Shown: piece after piece, positions 25,192-33,213 of the stretch
Position numbering within the stretch: position 1 is the first letter of the stretch
How the letters are laid out: each line of letters starts with the position of its first letter
Assembly: GCF_000717875.1 (NCBI RefSeq)
Contig: NZ_JOCT01000001.1
Location: 186,001 to 250,000, forward strand
Direction of reading: 5' to 3'
DNA length: 64,000 nucleotides
Source: Streptomyces sp. NRRL S-455
Lineage (GTDB): Bacteria; Actinomycetota; Actinomycetes; Streptomycetales; Streptomycetaceae
The notes under the pieces: generated by a model
What the model saw: only the letters and a program-made list of their open reading frames with translations
Told to the model about the DNA's origin: nothing
The model's database searches: none
Position numbers and translations under genes: made by a program

Positions 25192-27590
25192 TGCGGACAC
25201 AGCGCAAGATTCCCACCTTGATTCACCAGACTTGGAAAGACGCCGATGTACCCGCCCACTGGAGTAAATGGGTTGACTCATGGCGCCTGCATCACCCCGG
25301 CTGGGCATACCGTTTGTGGACCGACTCCGACAATCGCGCATTTCTTCAGGAGCACTATCCATGGTTCCTGCCGGTCTACGACGGCTACGCGGAACCCATC
25401 ATGCGCGCCGACGCAATTCGCTATTTCCTGCTCGACCATTTCGGCGGGCTCTACGTGGACTTGGACTTCGAGTGCCTGAGACCGGTCGACGGAATCCTTG
25501 ACGGGCACGAACTCGTCCTCGGCTGTGAGCCCCAGGCGCACACACAGCTGCTGCTGGCCCGCCAGCGCGGATTCAGCCGCATCGTCGGCAACGCGTTCAT
25601 CGCGTCACGGCCGGGCCACCCCTTCTGGGCCCATGTGCACCGACAGTTGGTCGGCGCCCACAGAATGCCTGGCGCCCTGGACGCCACGGGACCCTTCTTC
25701 CTCAGCAGAGCGATCGACAGCGCCCCGGAGCCCGACTCGATCACCATCCTCGGCCCGGAGGTCCTGTACCCCGAGGTGAGCCCCTATGCGGCAGAACTGT
25801 TCGGCCCTCAGAAAGCCGACTACGAGCGTGCGCACGCCGTGCACCACTGGTCCGGCAGCTGGACACGCGACGTCCCCGGCACTCCGCGGACGTCGGCCGG
25901 AAAACGGTTCCCGTTCTGGGTGAGCCAGGAGCTGCAGCCCCTCGCCGACGGCCTTCTCAATCTGGACCCGCACCGCCGTCGCTGGGCCTCGGGCGCGCCG
26001 GCGCCGACGGTGTCATGCCTGATGGTGACGAAGGATCGTTCGTCGACGGCCCGCCGCGCGATCACGTGCTTCCGCACGCAGACCTACCCCGGTCTGGAAC
26101 TGGTCGTCGTGGAGGACGGCACGGACGACGCCCTCGAGCGGTACATTCGCGAGCTGGGCGACCCGCGAATCCGCCATCACCGGCTCCCCCCGGAAGGGCG
26201 GACGCTGGGCGAACTGCGCAACGAGGCGGTGGACCGGGCCACCGGGCCCTACGTGTGCCAGTGGGACGACGACGACCTGTACGACCCGGAGCGGGTCGAG
26301 ACCCAGATGGCGGCCATTCTCTCGCTCGGCGCCGAGGCATGCTTCCTGGCACGCGAACGGCTGTGGTGGCCCGCCCGCCACAAGCTCGCGATCTCCTGCG
26401 CACGCGTATGGGAGGGGTCCATGGTGTGCGCCAAGGACCGCCTCCCTCGCTATCCCGCACTACGCCGGGGCGAGGACACCCCGGTGGCGGAGGAGATGGT
26501 CCGCACCTGCCGGGTGGTGTCGGTCGACGCACCCGAGCTGTACACGTACGTGTGTCACGGCGGCAATACGTTCAACGAAGCCCATTTCGCGGAGCACTTC
26601 GACGTGGCGACCGAGGTCTGGGCCGAACCCGGCGCATATGCCGAGCGGTTGCTCGCGATGGCCACGCGGCTGCCGATCGGGCCGGAGGACATCGCTCACG
26701 CCGAGACCGGCCCCGCCGCGCGAGCCTCCGAGCGAAGAGCGCAGACGGCCCTCGAGCCCGCCCCCGGCCCGGCGAGTGAGCGCCCGCCGGTCCTGGTGCT
26801 CACCCCTCTCAAGGACGCGGCGGCGTTCCTGCCGGGCTACCTGGAGCACCTCCGCGCCCTTGACTACCCTCACGAGGCGATCTCGCTGGGCCTGCTGGAG
26901 GGCGACAGCACGGACATGACGCCGGATCTGCTCCAAGAGGCCCTGCCCGGCCTTGAGGCGGAGTACCGGCGGGTCACCCTCGTCCACCGTGACTTCGGCC
27001 TCCAGTTGGCCGGCCCCCGTTGGGAACCGGGCGTGCAGCGCCGTCGCCGATCGGTGCTGGCCAAGGTACGCAACCATCTGCTCTCCCGAGCTCTCGTCGA
27101 CGAGGAGTGGGTGCTGTGGCTCGACGTGGATGTCACGGCCTACCCGGCCGACCTCGTCCAGCGCCTGCTCGGGGCGCGCAAGGACATCGTCGTCCCGCAC
27201 TGCGCCACGACGACCGGCGGACCCACCTACGACCTCAACACCTTCGTCCTGCATCCCAGGGCCGACAGCCTCAACTGGTCCCAGTGGCTGCGCGACGGCA
27301 TTTTGCAGCCACCCAGGGGGTTCGGCCGCACCTACCTCGACGAACTGCGCGGTCAGGGGCTCGTCCGGGTCGACTCGGTCGGCGGTACCGCGCTCCTGGT
27401 ACGCGCCGACCTCCACCGGGACGGCCTGATCTTTCCCACCTTCCCGTACCGGCAGCTCATCGAGACCGAGGGTCTGGCGGCGATGGCCCGGGACATGGGC
27501 ACTGCCTGCTGGGCGCTGCCCGACCTGGAGGTGCTGCACCCGCACCACGCCACGGACGTGGCGGACCTCGGGGCCATGGCCCCGTCCTGA
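25191..27590 (+). CDS. Three-domain glycosyltransferase: GT32-like + GT2 + Anp1-like (GT62)
   Basis: The 799-residue protein is a fusion of three transferase-like domains. Residues 1-250 resemble the DxD sugar-transferase family of yeast Och1 (IPTLIHQTWK at 7-16, RADAIRY at 72-78, YVDLD at 88-92). Residues 273-480 are a GT2 domain (VSCLMVTKDRSSTARRAI; WDDDDLYD at 358-365). After a Pro/Ala linker, residues 533-785 resemble the Anp1/Mnn9 mannan polymerase family (LTPLKDAA, LDVDV at 644-648, YDLNTF, ETEGLA). There is no signal or membrane helix, so it should be cytosolic and use nucleotide sugars. The first ~100 codons are clearly less GC-rich than the rest. Adjacent genes encode a Cys-rich secreted protein and another GT2. 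Confidence 0.85.
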   Translation: MRTQRKIPTLIHQTWKDADVPAHWSKWVDSWRLHHPGWAYRLWTDSDNRAFLQEHYPWFLPVYDGYAEPIMRADAIRYFLLDHFGGLYVDLDFECLRPVDGILDGHELVLGCEPQAHTQLLLARQRGFSRIVGNAFIASRPGHPFWAHVHRQLVGAHRMPGALDATGPFFLSRAIDSAPEPDSITILGPEVLYPEVSPYAAELFGPQKADYERAHAVHHWSGSWTRDVPGTPRTSAGKRFPFWVSQELQPLADGLLNLDPHRRRWASGAPAPTVSCLMVTKDRSSTARRAITCFRTQTYPGLELVVVEDGTDDALERYIRELGDPRIRHHRLPPEGRTLGELRNEAVDRATGPYVCQWDDDDLYDPERVETQMAAILSLGAEACFLARERLWWPARHKLAISCARVWEGSMVCAKDRLPRYPALRRGEDTPVAEEMVRTCRVVSVDAPELYTYVCHGGNTFNEAHFAEHFDVATEVWAEPGAYAERLLAMATRLPIGPEDIAHAETGPAARASERRAQTALEPAPGPASERPPVLVLTPLKDAAAFLPGYLEHLRALDYPHEAISLGLLEGDSTDMTPDLLQEALPGLEAEYRRVTLVHRDFGLQLAGPRWEPGVQRRRRSVLAKVRNHLLSRALVDEEWVLWLDVDVTAYPADLVQRLLGARKDIVVPHCATTTGGPTYDLNTFVLHPRADSLNWSQWLRDGILQPPRGFGRTYLDELRGQGLVRVDSVGGTALLVRADLHRDGLIFPTFPYRQLIETEGLAAMARDMGTACWALPDLEVLHPHHATDVADLGAMAPS

Positions 27591-27618
27591 CCGATAGGGG
27601 CCACCCGTACACCACATG

Positions 27619-27646
27619 GAGTAATCGCATTAGTGCGTTGAGTAAT
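27619..27646 (+). promoter_or_regulatory. Regulatory repeats upstream of the Cys-repeat gene
   Basis: GAGTAAT occurs twice as direct repeats (27619-27625, 27640-27646), and TAAT-CGC-ATTA (27622-27632) forms a small palindrome between them. This AT-rich patch in a GC-rich region is the likely promoter zone for the gene at 27736. Confidence 0.35.
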
Positions 27647-27735
27647 AGGAACCTACGGTGGTGCTGCTGCCCCTGCCCCTCGGTGTTCACCAGCGGTAGC
27701 GGGCGACTCCCAGTCTCCGAAGGAAAGGCCCCATC

Positions 27736-28164
27736 GTGAAAGCCCGTGTCATGTCCTCACTGGCCCTGCCTGCCGCTCTGGCGACCGCCGGACTTCTCAA
27801 CACCGCGGAGGCGGCCTACGCGGCCGCCCTCGGTTCGGACACGCTGACGACGTCGGCGCCATACACGCACCAAGGGCAGCAGATAGGCGGCGACGTCACC
27901 CTCACCTCCGGGGACGGGCGCCCCTGCACGCCCATCGGCAACATCACCGTCACCGACTACGGCCACTGCTGCACGCCCGTCGGCAACATCACCGTCACCG
28001 ACTACGGGCACTGCTGCACGCCGGTCGGCAACATCACCGTCACCGACTACGGGCACTGCTGCACGCCGGTGGGCAACGTGACCATCTGCGACTACGGGCA
28101 CCATCAGGAGCACGGCCACGACCGCCCCGACCACGTCCCCGGGCGTCAACCGCTCTTCAGCTAG
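27736..28164 (+). CDS. Secreted Cys-rich protein with four 15-residue repeats carrying N-x-T sequons
   Basis: The 142-residue precursor has a signal peptide (about residues 1-31, AxA-type sites near 27-31). A short polar region follows, then four tandem repeats at 64-78, 79-93, 94-108 and 109-123. The first three read CTP(V/I)GNITVTDYGHC; the fourth is CTPVGNVTICDYGHH. Each has one Asn-x-Thr sequon (N69, N84, N99, N114), and there are eight Cys in all, mostly in CC pairs. The tail is His/Asp-rich. I do not recognise the family. GGAAAGG precedes the GTG start. Flanking glycosyltransferases suggest a glycosylated, disulfide-linked surface protein or a peptide precursor. Confidence 0.75.
   Translation: MKARVMSSLALPAALATAGLLNTAEAAYAAALGSDTLTTSAPYTHQGQQIGGDVTLTSGDGRPCTPIGNITVTDYGHCCTPVGNITVTDYGHCCTPVGNITVTDYGHCCTPVGNVTICDYGHHQEHGHDRPDHVPGRQPLFS
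27925..28104 (+). repeat. 45-bp coding tandem repeat, four copies
   Basis: Four 45-bp units (27925-27969, 27970-28014, 28015-28059, 28060-28104) encode the 15-residue repeats. The first three are nearly identical at DNA level, including synonymous positions, which points to recent duplication. The fourth has diverged. Confidence 0.9.
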
Positions 28165-28219
28165 CAGCACGCGATCCGGCCGGTCCGCCGCGACGTGGTC
28201 CTGGAACGGGGCCAGGGGG

Positions 28220-28238
28220 GGCGTCGGCGCCCGACGCC
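28220..28238 (+). terminator. Hairpin after the Cys-repeat gene
   Basis: GGCGTCGG-CGC-CCGACGCC forms a perfect 8-bp stem with a 3-nt loop, 56 nt after the stop codon. There is no T tract, as is common for streptomycete terminators. Confidence 0.5.
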
Positions 28239-28288
28239 ACGGATACCCACCTCCCGCACCCGCGGAGCCCCTCCCTCCCCTCCATACC

Positions 28289-28328
28289 GTTCCGTTCTGT
28301 TCCGTTCTATTCCATTCTGTTCCGTTCC
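28289..28328 (+). repeat. 10-bp (5-bp sub-period) tandem repeat upstream of GT2 gene
   Basis: Units GTTCCGTTCT, GTTCCGTTCT, ATTCCATTCT, GTTCCGTTCC run in tandem; the underlying period is TTCCG/TTCTG. The array ends 17 nt before the start codon of the GT2 gene. Its T-rich composition is unusual here. Confidence 0.85.
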
Positions 28329-28345
28329 GAAGCGAAAGATGGCGC

Positions 28346-29314
28346 ATGCCCCTTAGATCCGACCCTGTGGTCTCGGTGGTCATCCCCTGCCACAACTACG
28401 CCCGCTATCTGCCCGAGGCGGTGTCCAGCGTCCTCGCCCAGACGTTCCGCGCCTGGGAACTCGTCATCGTCGACGACGGCAGCACCGACAACACGGTGGG
28501 CGTGGCGCAAGACCTGGTCGCCCGCCACCCCGACCGGCACATCAGGCTGCTCCGGCAGGCCAATGCCGGAGTCTCCGCCGCGCGCAACACCGGAATCGAG
28601 GCCAGTGCCGGTCGTTACGTCCTCCCGCTGGACGCCGACGACATCATCGCGCCCACGATGCTGGAGAAGACCGTCGAGGTACTGGACAGAGACACCGGCA
28701 TCGCCATCGCGTCAACCGATGTGTTCACCTTCACCGACGACGATCTACCGCCGCAGGCGATGCCCCTCCCCGCCTTCAGCAGAGAGCTGCTTCTCCAGCG
28801 ACTGATCATGTTCTACTGCTCGCTGTACCGCCGGGAAGCGTGGCAGGCCGTGGGCGGGTACGACGAGACCATGCGAGCGGGAGAGGACTGGGACTTCTGG
28901 ATCGGTTGCGTAGAGCACGGCTTCGACGCCCACCACATCCATGAGCCGCTGTTCGGGGCTCGCAACAAGGACACCGGGCTGCACCTGGAAGCCGCCGAGA
29001 ACGACCTGGCCATCCGGGCCCGGATCGTGGCCAACCACCCGGACCTGTTCAAGCCGATCACCCGTGGCTGGGCACACGCCGTGCTCACCCAGGACGCGGA
29101 AGCCTGCCTGTCGGACGAGCACGTGCCCGACGACATCCTCACCCGGGCCGCCGAGATGGACCAGTTCCTCGCCGCTGTCATGGCCCTGCAGCGCACCACG
29201 CGCGTGCAGTACTACCACATCCGGCGACTGGAGAAGGCGCTGGCCGCGCAGAGCGGCATCGCCGCCCCGTCCGTCCCTGAGAGAGAGCCCACTCCGACGG
29301 CTTCCTCCGCCTGA
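28346..29314 (+). CDS. GT2 family glycosyltransferase
   Basis: The 322-residue protein has a GT-A domain. It opens VSVVIPCHNYARYLPEAVSS, then VDDGSTDNT (nucleotide binding), NAGVSAARNTG, the metal-binding LDADD near residue 98, and an acceptor-side segment with AGEDWDFWIGCVEHG. The C-terminal ~90 residues are helical. No membrane helix is seen. The ribosome site is weak (GAAAGA). It probably acts with the triple glycosyltransferase at 25191 on a common product; the acceptor is unknown. Confidence 0.85.
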   Translation: MPLRSDPVVSVVIPCHNYARYLPEAVSSVLAQTFRAWELVIVDDGSTDNTVGVAQDLVARHPDRHIRLLRQANAGVSAARNTGIEASAGRYVLPLDADDIIAPTMLEKTVEVLDRDTGIAIASTDVFTFTDDDLPPQAMPLPAFSRELLLQRLIMFYCSLYRREAWQAVGGYDETMRAGEDWDFWIGCVEHGFDAHHIHEPLFGARNKDTGLHLEAAENDLAIRARIVANHPDLFKPITRGWAHAVLTQDAEACLSDEHVPDDILTRAAEMDQFLAAVMALQRTTRVQYYHIRRLEKALAAQSGIAAPSVPEREPTPTASSA

Positions 29315-29359
29315 CACGGCGCCCCGGGCCGGCCGGGCGCGGGCCACCGCACGTGGGTT

Positions 29360-30037
29360 CTACGGCAGTCGCCAGTCCACGGGCCGCTCGCCCTGCCGCA
29401 CGAGCAGGTCGTTGGCCCGGCTGAACGGGCGCGAGCCGAAGAAGCCCCGGTCCGCCGACATCGGCGAGGGATGAGCGGACTCGATCGCGGGGAGATCCCC
29501 CAGCAGCGGTCGCAGATTGCGTGCGTCACGCCCCCACAGGATCGACACCATCGGCTTACCCCGGTCCGCCAGCGCCCGGATCGCCTGCTCGGTGACCTCC
29601 TCCCAGCCCTTGCCACGGTGCGCGCCGGGACTGCGCGGGGCCGTGGTGAGCGCCCTGTTGAGCAGCAGCACGCCCTGCCGGGTCCACGGCGTCAGGTCCC
29701 CGTTGGACGGCCTGGGCAGTCCCAGGTCGGAGTGCATCTCCCGGAAGATGTTCTCCAGACTGCCGGGCAGAGAGCGCACCTCGGGCGCCACCGCGAAGCT
29801 CAACCCGATCGCCATGCCCGGCGTGGGATAGGGGTCCTGACCGACGATCAGGACGCGGACGTCGTCGAACGGCTGCTGGAAGGCCCGCAGGACGTTCGCC
29901 CCAGCCGGAAGGTACGTGCGGCCGGCCGCTATCTCGGCCCGGAGGAAGTCCCCCATCGCCGCGATGCGTTCGGCCACGGGTTCGAGGGCCTTCGCCCAGC
30001 CCGCTTCGACAAGTTCATGCAAGGGTCGTGGTGCCAC
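29360..30037 (-). CDS. ung: Uracil-DNA glycosylase, family 1
   Basis: The 225-residue protein has the family 1 motifs: [18 protein letters not shown] (catalytic Asp, water-activating loop) and [14 protein letters not shown] (minor-groove loop with the conserved His). It excises uracil from DNA in base-excision repair. The GTG start lacks a Shine-Dalgarno; a TAGAGT -10 lies 8 nt upstream on the minus strand, so it is probably leaderless. It converges on the GT2 gene. Confidence 0.95.
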   Translation of the reverse strand: MAPRPLHELVEAGWAKALEPVAERIAAMGDFLRAEIAAGRTYLPAGANVLRAFQQPFDDVRVLIVGQDPYPTPGMAIGLSFAVAPEVRSLPGSLENIFREMHSDLGLPRPSNGDLTPWTRQGVLLLNRALTTAPRSPGAHRGKGWEEVTEQAIRALADRGKPMVSILWGRDARNLRPLLGDLPAIESAHPSPMSADRGFFGSRPFSRANDLLVRQGERPVDWRLP

Positions 30038-30142
30038 AGCGCGTCACTCTACTGGCCCGCCAGGGTCCCCTTCGGCGCTACTCTTCCTCCTCGTCGAGGA
30101 CCTCGAGTCGGTCGAGCACATCGCGTCACCGGTCACCGGAAA

Positions 30143-30154
30143 GGGGGGGGGGGG
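30143..30154 (+). repeat. Run of twelve G
   Basis: A G12 homopolymer directly precedes the candidate small ORF at 30161 and could be slippage-prone. It may also be a sequencing weak point. Confidence 0.8.
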
Positions 30155-30160
30155 AGCAGC

Positions 30161-30274
30161 GTGTTGCGTCCAGTGGTCGAGCCACCCGCGCCCGAGGTGC
30201 GGACGCCGTTCGGCGACCCGCCCTCCCCGCTGAGCCGCCGGGGCGGCCAACCGCTGGACCGGCGTCTGCCGTGA
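30161..30274 (+). CDS. Possible small protein (37 aa) coupled to the kinase gene
   Basis: A GTG at 30161 with GGGGAG 4 nt upstream opens a 37-codon frame rich in Pro and Arg (VLRPVVEPPAPEVRTPFGD at its start). Its TGA overlaps the GTG of the kinase (GTGA). It could serve translational coupling, or be the leftover C-terminus of a lost upstream gene. I recognise no family. Confidence 0.3.
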   Translation: MLRPVVEPPAPEVRTPFGDPPSPLSRRGGQPLDRRLP

Positions 30275-31257
30275 CCGGGGCGTCGGAAGGCTCGGGCTTC
30301 CTCGCCGTGGACTCCGGCGGATCCGGACTCCGGGCGGTGGTGGGGACCACCGGGCGCGGGCCGCTGGCCCGCGGGGGGACCGCCGAGCCGGTACGCACGG
30401 GTGATCGGGGTATCGACCCCGAGCACTTCATGGCGCTGCTCGTGCCCTTGGCGCGTGCCCTGACCGTCGAGGCAGGGCTGGTAGGGCTGACGGCCGCCGT
30501 CGTCGGTGCGGCGGGGCTGGCCACCCTCGGTGACGCGCTGCGCGCCGAACTGCCGGGTGCCCTGGCCCGTGAGTTCGGGGTGCGGAGGGTCGCGCTGGCC
30601 GCCGATGCCGTGACCGCTTACGCGGGCGCCCTCGGGCCCCGCCCTGGTGCCGTGATCGCCGGCGGTACTGGTCTGATCGCGATCGGCACCGACCTGGCCG
30701 GCTGGCGGCGGGCCGACGGGTGGGGGCATCTGCTCGGCGACTGCGGGGGCGGTGCCTGGATCGGGCGGGCAGGGCTGGAGGCCGCGTTGCGGGCCCACGA
30801 CGGGCGGGAGGGCGGTTCGGCCCGGCTGCTGGCGTGCGCCGAGGAGGCGTTCGGACCCGTGGCGGGGCTGCCCGGCGCACTGTATCCGCGGCCGGACCGG
30901 CCCGCCGTCCTCGCGTCCTTCGCACCCCGGGTGGCCGCGTGCTCGGACGGAGACCCGGTCGCCGCGGGCATCCTCCGCGCGGCGGCCCGGCACATGGCCG
31001 GCTCCGCGGCGGCCGTGTGCCCCGCCGAAGGTGAGCCGCGCGTCGCCGTCACCGGTGGCCTGTTCAAGATGGGCGACCCGATCCTCGTGCCCCTGGACGA
31101 GGAACTGGCCGAGCGGCTCCCGCGGGCGCGGCGGGTGCCGGCCGAGGGCGATCCGCTGCACGGCTCGGTGCGGCTGGCGGCCGAACTGAGCACCGGCCCT
31201 CTCACACTGCCGGGTGACGACACGATGCTGTGTGTGACCACCGTGTCGGGCGATTGA
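30271..31257 (+). CDS. BadF/BadG/BcrA/BcrD-type ATPase, N-acetylglucosamine kinase-like
   Basis: The 328-residue protein has the ASKHA fold. An N-terminal phosphate loop reads LAVDSGGSGLRAVV, a second phosphate motif is GAVIAGGTGLIAIG near residue 130, then GWGHLLGDCGGGAWIG, and VAVTGGLFKMG near residue 258 is the adenosine motif. This matches bacterial GlcNAc kinases, which phosphorylate amino sugars with ATP in the cytosol. The GTG start overlaps the stop of a small ORF. Confidence 0.8.
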   Translation: MTGASEGSGFLAVDSGGSGLRAVVGTTGRGPLARGGTAEPVRTGDRGIDPEHFMALLVPLARALTVEAGLVGLTAAVVGAAGLATLGDALRAELPGALAREFGVRRVALAADAVTAYAGALGPRPGAVIAGGTGLIAIGTDLAGWRRADGWGHLLGDCGGGAWIGRAGLEAALRAHDGREGGSARLLACAEEAFGPVAGLPGALYPRPDRPAVLASFAPRVAACSDGDPVAAGILRAAARHMAGSAAAVCPAEGEPRVAVTGGLFKMGDPILVPLDEELAERLPRARRVPAEGDPLHGSVRLAAELSTGPLTLPGDDTMLCVTTVSGD

Positions 31258-31367
31258 TTCGAACGCGCCCGAACTGTGCGCAACTCATCAGACAAAACCG
31301 GACGGATACCGCTCACCTGCCCCCTCCCCGAACAGGGGAGCCCAATGAGCCAGTAACATGCGGCGCC

Positions 31368-32291
31368 ATGAGTTCCCCCACTGGACCCGAGTCCGGCCTC
31401 CCAGTACGAATGCCGCGACCCCGCCAGCCGGGACGGCACCGCCGTCCCGAGCCGCTGGTGGCTCCCGAGGGCGCGCCCGCGCTCGTCCTCGCCGTGCCGG
31501 GCACGCCCAGTAGCGCCACGCGCAGCCTCGCCGAAGAGGTCGTGAGCATCGCCCGCTCCGAGCTGCCCGGCCTCGACGCCCGCATCGGGTACCTCGACGG
31601 GGACAACGCGGAGTTCCCCACGCTGCGGGCCGTGCTCGCGCACGCCGCCGAGGAGCGCTCCGCCCGCTTCGAGCAGGCGCGCGCCGCCGGCATGGACGTC
31701 AGGGAGCCCGACGGGCCAGTCGCCGTCGTCGTGCCGCTGCTCGCCGGTCCGGACAGCGCGCTGTTGCGCCGGGTCCGCCAGGCCGTCATGGAGAGCCGGA
31801 TCGCGGCCGAGCTGACCGACGTCCTCGGCCCGCACCCGCTGCTCGCCGAGGCGCTGCACGTGCGGCTTTCCGAGGCCGGTCTGGCCCGCGCGGACCGTGC
31901 CCGGCTGTTCACCGTGGCCACCGCCGCAGACGGCATCATCCTGGCGTCCGTCGGCGGTGACGAGGCCGTGCAGGCGGCCGGGATCACCGGCATGCTGCTC
32001 GCCGCGCGCCTCGCGGTGCCGGTGATGGCGGCGGCCCTGGACCAGGAGGGCTCCATCGCGTCCGTGGCCGAGCAACTGCGTTCCTCGGGCTCGCAGCAGC
32101 TGGCTCTCGCGCCGTACCTGATCGGTCCGGAGATCGAGCCGGGGCTGGTCGAGGAGGCGGCGAAGGAGGCGGAGTGCTCGGCTGCCGAGTCGCTCGGGCC
32201 GTACCCCGCTGTCGGGAAGCTGGCGTTGGCCAAGTACACGACCGCGTTGGGGATCACGCCGCAGCAGGTACAGGGTGCGCCCGTTCGCTGA
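31368..32291 (+). CDS. CbiX-like (sirohydrochlorin chelatase family) protein
   Basis: The 307-residue protein has two related halves of the chelatase fold. The first has LVLAVPGTPSSATRSLAEEV and the polar region VPLLAGPDSALLRRV; the second starts near VATAADGIILASVGGDEA. The conserved metal-binding His of true CbiX/SirB is not obvious in the first half (VPGTP replaces the usual HGS), so chelatase activity is doubtful. A TAACAT hexamer 9 nt before the ATG suggests a leaderless mRNA. A hairpin terminator follows at 32311. Confidence 0.65.
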   Translation: MSSPTGPESGLPVRMPRPRQPGRHRRPEPLVAPEGAPALVLAVPGTPSSATRSLAEEVVSIARSELPGLDARIGYLDGDNAEFPTLRAVLAHAAEERSARFEQARAAGMDVREPDGPVAVVVPLLAGPDSALLRRVRQAVMESRIAAELTDVLGPHPLLAEALHVRLSEAGLARADRARLFTVATAADGIILASVGGDEAVQAAGITGMLLAARLAVPVMAAALDQEGSIASVAEQLRSSGSQQLALAPYLIGPEIEPGLVEEAAKEAECSAAESLGPYPAVGKLALAKYTTALGITPQQVQGAPVR

Positions 32292-32310
32292 CGTCCGCCC
32301 GCCGCGACTG

Positions 32311-32339
32311 AGGCCCGTTCCCGTTCGGGGGCGGGCCTT
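32311..32339 (+). terminator. Hairpin terminator after the CbiX-like gene
   Basis: AGGCCCG...CCC pairs across a short loop with GGG...CGGGCCT. The stem is long and GC-rich and ends in TTC. It lies 20 nt after the stop. Confidence 0.65.
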
Positions 32340-32394
32340 CGCCGTTGGGTGAGGCAGTCGGCTGGACGCGGGTCGGTGGCGAACCAGGTCGCCA

Positions 32395-32424
32395 TAAAAT
32401 AGTGGTTACTCGTTTTGTTTCGTC
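32395..32424 (+). promoter_or_regulatory. AT-rich promoter and possible ARE site of the receptor gene
   Basis: TAAAAT (32395-32400) is a good -10. The surrounding AT-rich stretch ends in CGTTTTGTTTCG, which recalls one arm of the autoregulatory elements bound by gamma-butyrolactone receptors. The other arm is poorly conserved, so the ARE call is weak. Confidence 0.35.
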
Positions 32425-32443
32425 GGGAGGAAGCCCACCGCTC

Positions 32444-33061
32444 ATGGTGAAGCTGCAGCAGGACCGAGCCGTCAGGACGCGGGAAACCATCATCAGGGGT
32501 GCCGCCGAGGTCTTCGATGAATACGGGTTCAACGGCGCCAGCATCAGCAGGATCATGCAGCGGGCCGGTGTCTCCCAGGGAGCGATGTACTTCCACTTCA
32601 AGTCCAAGGAGGACCTCGCGCGCGCCGTCATGAACGCGCAGGCCGACACGATCGTCCCGCAGTTGGACTCACACGGACTGCAGCGCATTGTGGACATGAC
32701 GTTCGTCTGGGCGTGGCAGATCCAGCGTGATGTCCTGCTGCGCGCGGGCGTCCGGCTCACCAACGAGCAGGAAGGCACCGGCGTTCGCGACGCCACGCCG
32801 TACCTGGAGTGGGCCCGGATCCTCGAAACCGCTCTGCGGCAGGCCCAGGAGGAGGGCGACATCGTCGAATCGGTCGACGTCCTCAAGGTTTCCGAATTCC
32901 TGGTCAGCGCGTGCACGGGGCTGCAGATGTACGCGAACGCCGTCAGCGGCCGGCAGGACCTGCCCGAGCGGGTGGTGTCGATGTGGCAGATCCTCCTGCC
33001 GGGCCTCGCGACCGCGGGAGCCGGCGCTTCGATCGACCTGAACGTGCGCCGTTTCGCCTGA
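32444..33061 (+). CDS. ScbR/ArpA-like gamma-butyrolactone receptor, TetR family
   Basis: The 205-residue regulator has a TetR HTH beginning QDRAVRTRETIIRGAAEVFDE and GASISRIMQRAGVSQGAMYF, then HFKSKEDLA. These segments, with the ligand-domain layout, match autoregulator receptors that control antibiotic production and development. The ATG at 32444 follows GGGAGGAAG at a longish 11-12 nt. No scbA-type butyrolactone synthase is next to it, so it may be an orphan or pseudo-receptor. An inactive IS701-type protein follows. Confidence 0.85.
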   Translation: MVKLQQDRAVRTRETIIRGAAEVFDEYGFNGASISRIMQRAGVSQGAMYFHFKSKEDLARAVMNAQADTIVPQLDSHGLQRIVDMTFVWAWQIQRDVLLRAGVRLTNEQEGTGVRDATPYLEWARILETALRQAQEEGDIVESVDVLKVSEFLVSACTGLQMYANAVSGRQDLPERVVSMWQILLPGLATAGAGASIDLNVRRFA

Positions 33062-33213
33062 CCGCCGTCGCGGCGTCGTCTCCGGGCACGACCTCGCCAC
33101 CGGAGTCCTCCGTACCCGGAGGACTCCGGCGACGCGCCCCGACGCGTTCGACATCCCGTGGTGCTGCTGAACGACGCGTTCCGTCCGGTCATCCACCGCT
33201 TCGGCGAACCGAC

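Noticed and set aside
27925..28104. 45-bp repeats as a CRISPR array
   Set aside because: The units are contiguous, coding and without unique spacers, and no cas genes are present.
32395..32424. Confident ARE operator for the butyrolactone receptor
   Set aside because: Only one arm resembles known AREs; symmetry across the site is poor, so it is kept only as a weak candidate.
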